Source of the DNA: an uncultured Verrucomicrobiota bacterium
GTDB taxonomy: Bacteria > Verrucomicrobiota > Verrucomicrobiia > Limisphaerales > UBA9464
NCBI GenBank assembly: GCA_903854475.1
Contig: CAINWP010000141.1
Span: 1-37,259 of the forward strand
Length of the DNA: 37,259 bases
Direction of reading: 5' to 3'
Within the stretch, counting starts at the first letter, position 1; the number at the start of each line of letters is the position of its first letter. A program made the position numbers and the translations under genes. Positions 1 to 8,062 of the stretch are shown here, one piece after another. A model generated the notes under the pieces. That model did no database searches. It saw only the letters and a list, made by a program, of their open reading frames with translations, and had not been told where the DNA came from.

Positions 1-507
1 GAACCGCACCTGGGAGCGGGGAGTGAGTGTTAAATCCTGGTCGGTGAACTTTAGGGTGTAGGTCGTTTGGTAAGGGGTGCCGCGGGCACAGATCTTAACG
101 GTCCACGTGTCGTCTGAGGTCCACGCAGCGCTGGCACCCAGGGCTTCGTCCCCGAAGGAGCCGATGGTCCCGCGCGGAGCGTCGCCCAAATGGCCATACC
201 CGGTCATCCACCGGGCATGACCGCAGCGAAGCGACTCTGTCTTGCCCGAAAAAGTGCGAGTCAAGAGCCACCCCTCGGGCCCGGAGGTCTCCAGGGTGAG
301 CGAATCAAGACCGCTGTCATTGGTCCCGAATCGGAAGGTCTTGCCCAGCACGGCCGCCGTGACAGGTGAGGTGGTGCCGCACGAGAGCATGCGGACCTGA
401 AGGCCGAGCAATCGCCGCTCGAGGCGTTCCTGGCAAGCAGACCGCCGTTGTCCGTTTCGACCTCTCTCAGTGAGGGTCGTTCCTAGGCCTCGGTGGCTGA
501 AAAGGCT
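1..507 (-). pseudogene. C-terminal domain fragment of a class C beta-lactamase-like serine hydrolase, runs off left edge
   Basis: Reverse-complement translation from 507 down to base 1 is open and protein-like (motifs GKTFRFGTNDSGLDSLTLET, GASAAWTSDDTWTVKICARG, TPYQTTYTLKF). This resembles the lipocalin-like C-terminal domain that follows the catalytic domain in beta-lactamase-family serine hydrolases. A TAA in the same frame at 508-510 blocks any N-terminal catalytic domain, and no signal peptide or SxxK motif is visible. The stretch is therefore best read as the 3' remnant of a truncated gene, or as a gene broken by a frameshift; its end lies outside the window. The only ATG in frame is at 390. 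The ORF track misses it because it has no stop inside the window. Confidence 0.5.
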
Positions 508-517
508 TTAAGCCCCT

Positions 518-1741
518 TTAATGCTGCTTCCAGACGATCCGCGCCACGCTGTCGTTGGTCGAACTCTTGGTCCCGCCACCATGAGTGATGAAGTAAACAG
601 CGCCGTCCTTGCCGAGTTGCATGGCCAAGGGGCCCGCCGGCAGACCTTGCAAGAAGGCCTCGCCCGGACCGGTCTTTCCGGTCTTGGGATTCACTGAGGC
701 CGTGCGTATCGATTTGCGGCTGAAATCGGCATAGAAGAGCGCTCCGCGGTACTTCTCAGGGAAGCCCTTGCCCGAGGCGCTGGCCCGGTAAATCAACGCC
801 CCAACGCAGGAGGCTCCGGTGTTCCGCGGGTAATGGAACCAAGGGTCAGTGAAGCCGTCCACGTGGTTGGTACGGGTGAGGGTTTGTAAGCCGGGTCCAA
901 AGACCTTCGGCCAGCCGAAGTTAGCTCCCGGAACGATGCTGTTCACTTCATCGAAGTCATCGGTCAGGTCGCCGCCGTTCTCGGCCTCCAAAACAAGGCC
1001 GGTGGGTGCGTCGTAAGTCAGAGACCACGGCTGACGGTGTCCGCGGGTAAAGACGCGCGGGTCGGCACCGGCGGTATGCACGTGCGGGTTGTCCTTGGGA
1101 ACCGAGCCGTCAAAACCGATGCGGAGGACTTTTCCGCGCGGGTCGCCCAGCGATTGAGCCTTGTTGTTCGGGTCGTCGCAGTACTTGCGGAGGTTGGCGT
1201 TCTGGTTGTTCTCGCCGGTGGTCACGTAAAGCACCCGTTCTTTCGGATGGGCCAACAATGCGCCACCCACGTGCTGACCGGCTTGATCGCCTTCCCATTC
1301 CACCAGCGACTTCTCGCTGGCCGGGTCAATCCGCGACGCGGCCCCGCTGCCGGTCACAGTCCAACGCGAAACCCGAGCCACGTATTTGTCCTTCGGGGCA
1401 TTGGTGAGGTGGTAGGCCAGAAACACATGCGGAGAGCGCGGAAAATCCGGATGGAACGCGATGCCGTGCAAGCCACGGTCGCCGCTGACTTCTGTTGCCA
1501 CCGAGCCGACCGAGTGCGCAGCGCGCGTGGCGGTGTCGATGCGCCAGAGTTGGCCCGTGCGCCCGGTCACCCAGGCCGCTCCGTCTGGGGCAAAGGCCAT
1601 TTCCATGGGTTCGCTGACCACCTCCGGACCGGCGACGGTTTCGATGCCGAAGCCTGCTGGGAGATTCACCTCGGCCAGGGCGGCAGAAGAGAACGTCAGG
1701 GCGGCGACGACAGCCGCGAGGATGTGAGTGCGGTAAGACAT
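518..1741 (-). CDS. Secreted PQQ-dependent sugar dehydrogenase-like (glucose/sorbosone dehydrogenase family) beta-propeller protein
   Basis: The start is placed at the ATG at 1741, not at the track start 1876, because the protein then begins with a clean signal peptide (MSYRTHILAAVVAALTFSSAALA, cut near AxA). The mature part of about 385 residues shows motifs of the soluble aldose dehydrogenase family: RGLHGIAFHPDF, GQHVGGALLAHP, GKVLRIGFDGSVPKDNP, GHRQPWSLTYD and GANFGWPKVFGPG. Members are six-bladed propellers that oxidise sugars with PQQ in the periplasm; whether this one binds PQQ cannot be told from sequence alone. It is transcribed divergently from the fructan locus, separated by about 237 bp, so co-regulation is possible. 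Confidence 0.85.
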   Translation of the reverse strand: MSYRTHILAAVVAALTFSSAALAEVNLPAGFGIETVAGPEVVSEPMEMAFAPDGAAWVTGRTGQLWRIDTATRAAHSVGSVATEVSGDRGLHGIAFHPDFPRSPHVFLAYHLTNAPKDKYVARVSRWTVTGSGAASRIDPASEKSLVEWEGDQAGQHVGGALLAHPKERVLYVTTGENNQNANLRKYCDDPNNKAQSLGDPRGKVLRIGFDGSVPKDNPHVHTAGADPRVFTRGHRQPWSLTYDAPTGLVLEAENGGDLTDDFDEVNSIVPGANFGWPKVFGPGLQTLTRTNHVDGFTDPWFHYPRNTGASCVGALIYRASASGKGFPEKYRGALFYADFSRKSIRTASVNPKTGKTGPGEAFLQGLPAGPLAMQLGKDGAVYFITHGGGTKSSTNDSVARIVWKQH

Positions 1742-1830
1742 AATGTTCGGGGAACCCCTTAACATTGGAGAGCCAATGGATCGGAAGCAACCCCCGCAGT
1801 GGGCTCGTAAGATGGAAATTCGGACTCTGA

Positions 1831-1840
1831 ACCGATCGGT
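1831..1840. promoter_or_regulatory. 10-bp palindrome ACCGATCGGT in the divergent control region
   Basis: The 237-bp gap between the sugar dehydrogenase and the mutarotase-like gene contains the perfect palindrome ACCGATCGGT. Such CG-centred palindromes are typical of LacI/GntR-type operators, but no regulator gene lies in this locus, so the role is a guess. A TTGACG hexamer at about 1887 could be a -35 box for the plus-strand operon, without a convincing -10. The rest of the gap shows nothing else I can support. Confidence 0.2.
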
Positions 1841-1978
1841 ATCGAAATCTCTTAGCCAAAAATTTTCAAAAATCACACCGCCGCCGTTGACGAACCTATG
1901 TCGTGAGAGGCATCACCCTTTCAAGTCCTCCCCCGTTTCCTGTTATTGCCTGTCATCTCGAGCCCCGATTCCGATCCT

Positions 1979-3211
1979 ATGAGACTTCCAATCGTGTCCC
2001 CACTCACCTTGCTTCTGATCTCGGCCCCAATGGCTGCGCTGGCCGCTTCGGGCACGGTGACGCGTACCATTCACTCTCAACCCAGTTGGGTTGTGGCCAC
2101 CAAGCAGGTGGAAGTGGCCATTACCCGTCGCGGGGGTCACATGGCTCCAGTCACCTTCTTCCGAGACAGCGACCGACCGGTGCAACCTTATCACATCACA
2201 CCGTGGCAGGACGAAAAGCCTTCGGCGATGCCCGCACCTGTGCTCGTGACCCTGCGAGGTGATTTTTTCTGCCTACCCTTCGGAGGTAATTCAGAACCCG
2301 TCGCCGGCGAGAAACACCCGCCCCATGGTGAAATCGTGGGCGAACCATGGAAGGTTTTGGGAACGCGCCGCACCGGAACGGTCACGACCTTGACCCTCGA
2401 CTTCGAGACCCGTGTCCGACCTGGGCATGTCACGAAGGAGTTGTCGTTGGTGGCCGGTGAAAACGCGGTGTACACCCGGCATACCCTCCAAGGGTTTTCC
2501 GGACGGGCTCCAGTGGGGCATCATGCCACTCTGGCCATGCCGGAGAAGGAAGAGTCGGTGCGCATTGCTACCAGCGCCTTCCGCTGGGGAATGACCTGCC
2601 CCTCCGTCTTTAGCGATCCGAAGCAGCGGGAATACCAATCGCTCCTTCCGGGTGCCCAGTGGACAGATTTGACGCGGGTTCCTGTCGCTTGGAAGGGAGC
2701 GCCCGATGCCGACCTGACCCGATTGCCCGCCCGATATGGCCACGCCGATCTCGTCCAACTCTTCAATGAACCGTCGGACAAGACCGGAGGTCCCGCCTGG
2801 ACGACCGCGACCTTCACCGACCAGGGGTATTTGTGGTTCGCACTCAAGGATCCGTCGGTGCTCCACAGCACCGTCCTATGGATAGAAAACCATGGGCGTC
2901 ACGGGCATCCATGGAAGGGTCGCAACAACTGCCTGGGTTTGGAGGATGTGACGGCCTACTTCGCCGATGGCCTGGCCGCTTCAACTCAGGACAATTTATT
3001 GACCCGACAAGGCATACCGACCTCCCTCGCATTGAATCCGACCCAGCCTACCTTTGTGAATTACATCCAAGGGGTCGCCAAAATTCCGTCGGGATTCGAC
3101 GTGGTTCAGAAGCTTGAATTTGCTCCCGGTGCTGTGACGTTCCTCTCGGCCTCCGGCCAGCGTGTGACCATTGCGGTGCATCATGAATTCGTGAGGACCG
3201 GAACGCTTTGA
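1979..3211 (+). CDS. Secreted galactose-mutarotase-like fold protein
   Basis: The start was moved from 1946 to the ATG at 1979, giving a signal peptide (MRLPIVSPLTLLLISAPMAALA). The 410-residue product has motifs of the aldose-1-epimerase/mutarotase-like beta-sandwich: RRGGHMAPVTFF near the N-terminus, LRGDFFCLPFGGN, PPHGEIVGEPW, and a late His-rich WIENHGRHGHPW. The exact catalytic His/Glu pair is not certain, so it may be a sugar-binding or anomer-converting protein. It is the first gene of the plus-strand fructan cluster, 32 bp before the binding-protein gene, so interconverting or binding released sugar in the periplasm is a reasonable inference. Confidence 0.6.
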   Translation: MRLPIVSPLTLLLISAPMAALAASGTVTRTIHSQPSWVVATKQVEVAITRRGGHMAPVTFFRDSDRPVQPYHITPWQDEKPSAMPAPVLVTLRGDFFCLPFGGNSEPVAGEKHPPHGEIVGEPWKVLGTRRTGTVTTLTLDFETRVRPGHVTKELSLVAGENAVYTRHTLQGFSGRAPVGHHATLAMPEKEESVRIATSAFRWGMTCPSVFSDPKQREYQSLLPGAQWTDLTRVPVAWKGAPDADLTRLPARYGHADLVQLFNEPSDKTGGPAWTTATFTDQGYLWFALKDPSVLHSTVLWIENHGRHGHPWKGRNNCLGLEDVTAYFADGLAASTQDNLLTRQGIPTSLALNPTQPTFVNYIQGVAKIPSGFDVVQKLEFAPGAVTFLSASGQRVTIAVHHEFVRTGTL

Positions 3212-3243
3212 ATTCAACCATCCACCCCGCCGCCTCCACGCTA

Positions 3244-4218
3244 ATGAAGTACTTCCAACGCGTTCTCATTGCTTGCCTCCTCGCTCTCCTGAGCGGATGC
3301 GGAGACAAGGCGGCCGATTCGAGCCAACCGGCCGCCTCGGCTTCGAAGGTGCAGGGAACCATCGGCGTCTCGCTGCTCACCCTCGACAACCCCTTCTTCA
3401 AGGTCATCGGAGACAGCATCACGGCCGAGGGCAAGAAGCACGGCTACGAGACGGTGGTGGTCAGCGGTGACAAGGACGTCGCCAAGCAGGGGAATCAAAT
3501 CAAGGACTTCATCGTCAAGAAGGTCAGCGCCATCGTGCTGAGCCCCTGTGATTCCAAGTCGATCATCCCGGTCATCCAGGAGGCCAACGCGGCCGGCATT
3601 CCGGTGTTCACCGTGGACATCCCCTGCAATGAACCGGGCGTGAAGATCGTCACCCAAATCGCCACCGACAACGAAGGCGGCGGACGGGAAGCCGGTCAGG
3701 CCATGATTGAGGCTCTCGGCGAGGCCGGCGGCAAGATTGCGGTGCTGCATTTCAAGCAGGCCGAATCCTGCCAGTTGCGCGTGAAGGGGTTCATGGAGGT
3801 GATTCGTGCGCACAACGCGGGTGGCAAATCGAAGATCGATGTGGTCACCGAGTTGGAGAGCGGTGCGGCCAAGGATTTGGGATACAAGGCGGCCGAGGAT
3901 GCCTTGCAGGCGCACCCGGATCTTCGCGGCATTTTTGCCATCAACGACCCGGCCGCACTCGGTGCCCGCGCTGCGGTGGAAAAGGCCGGCAAGACCCAGG
4001 TGCTCATCATTGGCTTCGATGGCCAACCCGAGGGCAAGCAGGCCATCAAGGACGGCAAGATCTACGCCGATCCGATCCAGTTTCCCGACCAGATGGGAAT
4101 CCGTATGGTGGATGCGATTTTGCGCCACTCCAAGGGTGAGACGCTGCCGGCGCAAATGCTCATTCCCACTCGCCTCTATCGGAAGTCCGACGCGCAAAAA
4201 GACCCCACCCTCCACTGA
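3244..4218 (+). CDS. Sugar ABC transporter substrate-binding lipoprotein (RbsB/FrcB type)
   Basis: The start is set at the ATG at 3244, which gives a lipoprotein signal (VLIACLLALLSGC, lipobox LSGC). The 324-residue product matches periplasmic binding protein cluster B family members for ribose, fructose and similar sugars: GVSLLTLDNPFFKVIGDSI at the start of the domain, KKVSAIVLSPCDSKSIIPVI, GIPVFTVDIPC, ATDNEGGGREAGQAM, and FAINDPAALGARAAVEKAG. As a lipoprotein it would be tethered in the periplasm, handing sugar to the permease encoded downstream. The adjoining GH32 hydrolase and fructokinase make fructose the likely ligand. This is inference, since the family also binds ribose, xylose and inositol. 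Confidence 0.9.
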   Translation: MKYFQRVLIACLLALLSGCGDKAADSSQPAASASKVQGTIGVSLLTLDNPFFKVIGDSITAEGKKHGYETVVVSGDKDVAKQGNQIKDFIVKKVSAIVLSPCDSKSIIPVIQEANAAGIPVFTVDIPCNEPGVKIVTQIATDNEGGGREAGQAMIEALGEAGGKIAVLHFKQAESCQLRVKGFMEVIRAHNAGGKSKIDVVTELESGAAKDLGYKAAEDALQAHPDLRGIFAINDPAALGARAAVEKAGKTQVLIIGFDGQPEGKQAIKDGKIYADPIQFPDQMGIRMVDAILRHSKGETLPAQMLIPTRLYRKSDAQKDPTLH

Positions 4219-4239
4219 GCCTGATCCATCCATCGACCC

Positions 4240-5094
4240 ATGAGCCAATCCCATCATTTCCTGCACGAACTCGTCGGATCCATGTCCCAGGGGGCCGACG
4301 GCAATCCTACCGTGGTAATGGTCGAGGCGGCCTTCCGGCACCATGGACTGCACTGGCGCTACATCAACATGGAGGTCTCACCTGCGGACCTTGGAGCCGC
4401 CGTGAAGGGGGCCAGGGCCATGGGGTTCCGGGGCTTCAATTGCAGTCTCCCGCACAAGGTCAGCGTCATTGCCCATCTCGACGGCCTGGGCCAGTCGGCA
4501 TCCGTGATGGGGGCGGTGAATTGTGTGGTGCTGCGGGATGGTCGGCTCATTGGTGAAAACACCGATGGAAAGGGCTTCCTGAAATCTCTGCAGTCGATGA
4601 TCGATCCTCAGGGCAAATCGGTGGTGCTCTTTGGGGCCGGTGGCGCCGCACGGGCCATCGCCGTGGAACTAGGTCTGGCGGGCGTGCGGCACATCACGAT
4701 CGTGAACCGCTCCGAGCAGCGCGGGGCCGAATTGGTGAACGTGTTGCGCGAACAACTCCAACTCGAGGCCCAACTCGTTGTCTGGAGTGGTGATTACACC
4801 GTGCCCGAAGGCACCGACGTGGTAATTAACGGCACGTCCATTGGGCTCTATGACCCCGAGGCGCGAGTGGCGATTGACCTGGATTCGCTTCGCCCGGGCA
4901 TGATTGCAGCGGATGTGGTCTTTAACCCGGTCCGCACGCGTTTTCTGACCGAGGCCGCCGCCCGGGGTTGCCGCCCGCTCGACGGATTGGGCATGCTTGT
5001 CAACCAAGGCATCGTGGGCATCCAATATTGGACCGGCATCGATCCTCAGCCCGAAGTGATGCGTCTGGCTCTGGAGTCCGCCATGGGCGTATGA
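4240..5094 (+). CDS. Shikimate dehydrogenase-like NAD(P) oxidoreductase in a sugar transport operon
   Basis: The 284-residue product has the AroE fold layout: substrate domain with FNCSLPHKVSV (catalytic Lys in the PHK position) and GENTDGKGF (Asp partner), a nucleotide-binding GAGGAARAI, an NRS motif expected for NADP preference, and a C-terminal GLGMLVNQGIVGIQYW. The usual N-terminal shikimate-binding stretch (G-x-P-x-x-HSxSP) is altered to VGSMSQGADGNPTVVM, so biosynthetic AroE activity is doubtful. It lies between the binding-protein and ATPase genes and overlaps the ATPase start by ATGA. That placement argues for a catabolic role on an imported polyol, cyclitol or keto-sugar, not for aromatic amino-acid synthesis. 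Confidence 0.75.
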   Translation: MSQSHHFLHELVGSMSQGADGNPTVVMVEAAFRHHGLHWRYINMEVSPADLGAAVKGARAMGFRGFNCSLPHKVSVIAHLDGLGQSASVMGAVNCVVLRDGRLIGENTDGKGFLKSLQSMIDPQGKSVVLFGAGGAARAIAVELGLAGVRHITIVNRSEQRGAELVNVLREQLQLEAQLVVWSGDYTVPEGTDVVINGTSIGLYDPEARVAIDLDSLRPGMIAADVVFNPVRTRFLTEAAARGCRPLDGLGMLVNQGIVGIQYWTGIDPQPEVMRLALESAMGV

Positions 5095-6623
5095 GCCCGC
5101 CGAGTCCGTCCGTGCTACCGCTGAGTTCGACGAATCCGACGAACCCACCCCTGTTGTCCCTGAGCGGGATCGTGAAGTCCTTTCCCGGTGTGCGGGCCTT
5201 GCGTGGGGTAAACCTGCGACTGCATGCCGGAGAGGTCTTGGCTGTGCTCGGTGAAAACGGCGCGGGCAAGAGTACCCTAATGAAGATTATCGGAGGGGCC
5301 CACACCGCCGATGCGGGCACGTTGGCTATCGACGGCCAGGAGCAACGATTTCAATCCCCGCAAGAATCCCGCGCGGCCGGCGTGGCGGTCATTTATCAAG
5401 AGTTCAACTTGGTTCCGGCGCTCACGGCGGTGGAGAACATTTTCCTGGGCCAAGAAGTGACCACCGGAGGCTTCGTGGCCCGCCGCCGCGAACGGGAGCA
5501 GGTGGCGGCCCTGTTTCAACGGATGGGCGTCGAAGTGGACTTGGATGAGCCCTGCCGACGGCTCAGCACCGCTCAGCAGCAGTTGGTCGAAATTGCCAAA
5601 GCCTTAATCCACAAGGCCCGGATCTTGGTCATGGACGAACCCACCGCCGCGCTGACCTCGCACGAAGTGGAGAAGCTCTTCGCCCTCATGCGGGAATTGC
5701 GGCGTCAGGGCATGGGGATCCTCTACATCAGCCACCGGCTGGAGGAGGTCTTCACCATCGCCGATCGTGTGACTATTTTGCGCGACGGGGGCAATGTCTC
5801 TGACTGCCCCATCCATGCGATTACCCGCGATCAAATGATCGAACGCATGGTGGGTCGACCGCTGGATCAGGAGTTCCCGTCCCGTCGTGTAAAACGGGGC
5901 GGTCCGCGGTTGGAGGTGTCGGGCTTGCGCCGGGGAAAGGCCGTCCAAGGCATTTCCTTTCAGGTGCACCGGGGTGAGATCTTGGCGCTGACTGGATTAG
6001 TTGGGGCCGGTCGGACCGAGACGGTTCGGTTGGTGTTTGGGGCTGATCCGAGAGACGCCGGAGAAATTCGGCTCGATGGCCAGGTGCTCGATATCCGGTC
6101 GCCCCGCGACGCCATCGACGCAGGAATGGGTCTCCTGACTGAAGATCGCAAACTGCAAGGCCTGGTGCTGAGGCATCCCATCCGGGAGAATTTTAGTTTA
6201 CCCAACTTGCGTCGGTGGTGCCGTCGGGGCTTTGTGCAGCGTCGGCGCGAGCGTTCCGAGTTGGATCGGTACATCGCGGCCCTCCGCATTCGCCTGTCTG
6301 ACCCGGAGGAGCGTGTCGGCAACCTCTCGGGCGGTAATCAGCAGAAGGTGGTGTTGGCCAAGTGGTTGGCCCGCGACTGCGAGGTGCTGATCTTCGACGA
6401 GCCGACCCGAGGGATCGATGTCGGCGCGAAGTACGAGATTTACCTGCTCATGAACGAACTGGTGGCCGCCGGAAAATCCATTCTCATGATTAGCTCCGAA
6501 TTGCCGGAGGTGCTGGGGATGGCCGACCGGATCCTGGTCCTGCACGAAGGCCGGATCACCGGCGAAATCACCGATGTGGCTCAGGCTACCCAGGAACAAA
6601 TCCTCCAATTGGCCCATGCCTGA
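5091..6623 (+). CDS. Sugar ABC transporter ATP-binding protein, two ATPase domains (RbsA/FrcA type)
   Basis: The start is the ATG at 5091 overlapping the previous stop by four bases; the longer track start is an extension within the upstream gene. The 510-residue protein has two fused ABC ATPase domains. Domain 1 has Walker A GENGAGKST, a divergent signature LSTAQQQLVEIAKAL and Walker B ILVMDEPTAALT. Domain 2 has a degenerate Walker A (GLVGAGRTE), a strong signature LSGGNQQKVVLAKWL and Walker B VLIFDEPTRGIDVG. This asymmetry is normal for the RbsA/XylG/AraG family, where one site is hydrolytically weak. It energises import of the monosaccharide with the neighbouring permease and binding protein. 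Confidence 0.93.
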   Translation: MSPPSPSVLPLSSTNPTNPPLLSLSGIVKSFPGVRALRGVNLRLHAGEVLAVLGENGAGKSTLMKIIGGAHTADAGTLAIDGQEQRFQSPQESRAAGVAVIYQEFNLVPALTAVENIFLGQEVTTGGFVARRREREQVAALFQRMGVEVDLDEPCRRLSTAQQQLVEIAKALIHKARILVMDEPTAALTSHEVEKLFALMRELRRQGMGILYISHRLEEVFTIADRVTILRDGGNVSDCPIHAITRDQMIERMVGRPLDQEFPSRRVKRGGPRLEVSGLRRGKAVQGISFQVHRGEILALTGLVGAGRTETVRLVFGADPRDAGEIRLDGQVLDIRSPRDAIDAGMGLLTEDRKLQGLVLRHPIRENFSLPNLRRWCRRGFVQRRRERSELDRYIAALRIRLSDPEERVGNLSGGNQQKVVLAKWLARDCEVLIFDEPTRGIDVGAKYEIYLLMNELVAAGKSILMISSELPEVLGMADRILVLHEGRITGEITDVAQATQEQILQLAHA

Positions 6624-7944
6624 ACCCATGAAACCTGCACGATGGCTGGCCGACTACGGCATGATTTTGGTTCTGGTGCTGCTGTGCGCGTTTTTCAGCG
6701 CGGTGACATACAGCGAGCAATCGCCCACAGGCGAGGCCGCCGCGGGTCAGGTGGTCGAGGCCGTGTTGAAGGCGGTGCCCAAAGGAGCCCGCGTTTTAGT
6801 TGTAGCCAGCGACCAGCCCGGAGATGCGGTTTTCGCGGCCCGCGTTGAACGTGATCTCACGGCAGCCGGCGCGCGGGTTCTCGCGACCGTGACCGGTGAA
6901 CCCCGGAACGCCCGCGAGGCCCTCCAGAAAATCCAGGCAGCCGGCGGGTTGCTGGATGCGATCGCTGCCACCCGTGTGGCCGGAGGTTGGCGGCTTATCA
7001 CGGACCTCGCCTCCGATTTCCCGTCGCTGGGATCGCCCCGGGTCATCACACCGGCCAGCTACCGGTGGCCCCATTTTCTGAAGTCCGAGAACCTTCTCAA
7101 TATCGCCAACCAAATTGCCGTGATCGCCATCGTGGCCATTGGCATGACTTTGGTCATTATCACCGGCGGCATCGATTTATCCGTGGGGAGCCTTATCGCG
7201 CTGTCGGCCGTGTTGGCGGCGGGTTTCATCCGCGACCGGGCCGGGGGTATGAGCGCCTCGACCGGCGGCATGGTGCTCGGGTGTTTGTTGGCCATTGTGG
7301 TGTGCGGGGCGGTCGGAGGTTTCTCTGGCCTGATGATCACCCGATTCGCCATCCCACCCTTCATCGTGACGCTGGCCATGATGCTCGTCGGCAGCGGCTT
7401 GGCCTACATTTTGGCCCAGGGACAATCGATTTATCAAATTCCCGATTCCTTTGTTTGGCTCGGGCGTGGTGCAGACCTCTTCGGGCTTCCCAATGCCGTG
7501 GTGCTCCTGCTGGTGCTGTACGCCTTGGCCCAGGTGCTCATGTCGCGCATGAAGCTCGGACGTTACTTGTACGCCGTCGGTGGCAATGCGGAGGCGGCGC
7601 GGCTTTCGGGCGTGCCCGTCCGTCGCGTGCTCCTCTTCGCCTATGTCGCCAGTGGGTTGCTTGCGGGACTCGGGGGCGTGATCATGGCTTCGCAGCTCAA
7701 GAGCGGATCACCGACCTATGGCAACATGTATGAGTTGTACGTGATCGCCGCCGTCGTCGTGGGCGGTACGAGCCTGAGCGGGGGTGAGGGCCGGATGCTG
7801 GGGACGTTGACTGGAGCCTTCACCATCGCCGTCATCCAGAATGGCATGAACCTGACCAACGTGGAGAGTTACACCCAGAAGGTGGTGCTCGGGTTGGTCA
7901 TCTTGGGGGCTGTGCTCCTCGACAAGCTGCGCCAAGCCCGTTGA
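6616..7944 (+). CDS. Sugar ABC transporter permease (RbsC type) with an extra alpha/beta domain after TM1
   Basis: The start is either 6616, overlapping the ATPase stop by eight bases, or 6628; there is no clear ribosome-binding site for either. The permease core is typical (NIANQIAVIAIVAIGMTLV, ITGGIDLSVGSLIALSAV, FIVTLAMMLVGSGLAYIL, VGGTSLSGGEGRMLGTLTGA). Family members have about 320 residues; this one has 442. The excess lies between TM1 (about residues 12-30) and the conserved FLKSENLLNIANQ at about 154. It reads as a soluble alpha/beta segment (GARVLVVASDQPGDAVFAAR, followed by ARVLATVTGEPRNAREALQ), presumably periplasmic. It resembles half of a periplasmic-binding-protein Rossmann lobe, though this is by eye only. 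Confidence 0.88.
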   Translation: MPEPMKPARWLADYGMILVLVLLCAFFSAVTYSEQSPTGEAAAGQVVEAVLKAVPKGARVLVVASDQPGDAVFAARVERDLTAAGARVLATVTGEPRNAREALQKIQAAGGLLDAIAATRVAGGWRLITDLASDFPSLGSPRVITPASYRWPHFLKSENLLNIANQIAVIAIVAIGMTLVIITGGIDLSVGSLIALSAVLAAGFIRDRAGGMSASTGGMVLGCLLAIVVCGAVGGFSGLMITRFAIPPFIVTLAMMLVGSGLAYILAQGQSIYQIPDSFVWLGRGADLFGLPNAVVLLLVLYALAQVLMSRMKLGRYLYAVGGNAEAARLSGVPVRRVLLFAYVASGLLAGLGGVIMASQLKSGSPTYGNMYELYVIAAVVVGGTSLSGGEGRMLGTLTGAFTIAVIQNGMNLTNVESYTQKVVLGLVILGAVLLDKLRQAR

Positions 7945-8009
7945 GTGATTCGACAATCCTGCCGATCTCTGCGCCTCTTGATTTTCCGTCTCTATTCTCA
8001 GGCTCGAAC

Positions 8010-8026
8010 TGCGATCCCGAATCGCA
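8010..8026 (+). other. Short stem-loop in the gap before the GH32 gene
   Basis: TGCGAT and ATCGCA flank a five-base loop CCCGA in the 118-bp gap between the permease and GH32 genes. There is no U-tract, so it is not an intrinsic terminator. It could affect mRNA processing or differential expression of the hydrolase relative to the transporter, or be chance. Confidence 0.25.
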
Positions 8027-8062
8027 TCCTATTCCGACTTCGATCTAGCTAATTCCTGTCCC

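Noticed and set aside
1037-1762. 241-residue plus-strand ORF opposite the sugar dehydrogenase
   Set aside because: Shadow of the strong minus-strand gene; low-complexity Val/Arg-rich sequence without a recognisable fold.
4240-5094. Plain biosynthetic aroE
   Set aside because: Operon position inside sugar transport genes and the altered N-terminal substrate motif argue against a simple housekeeping label.
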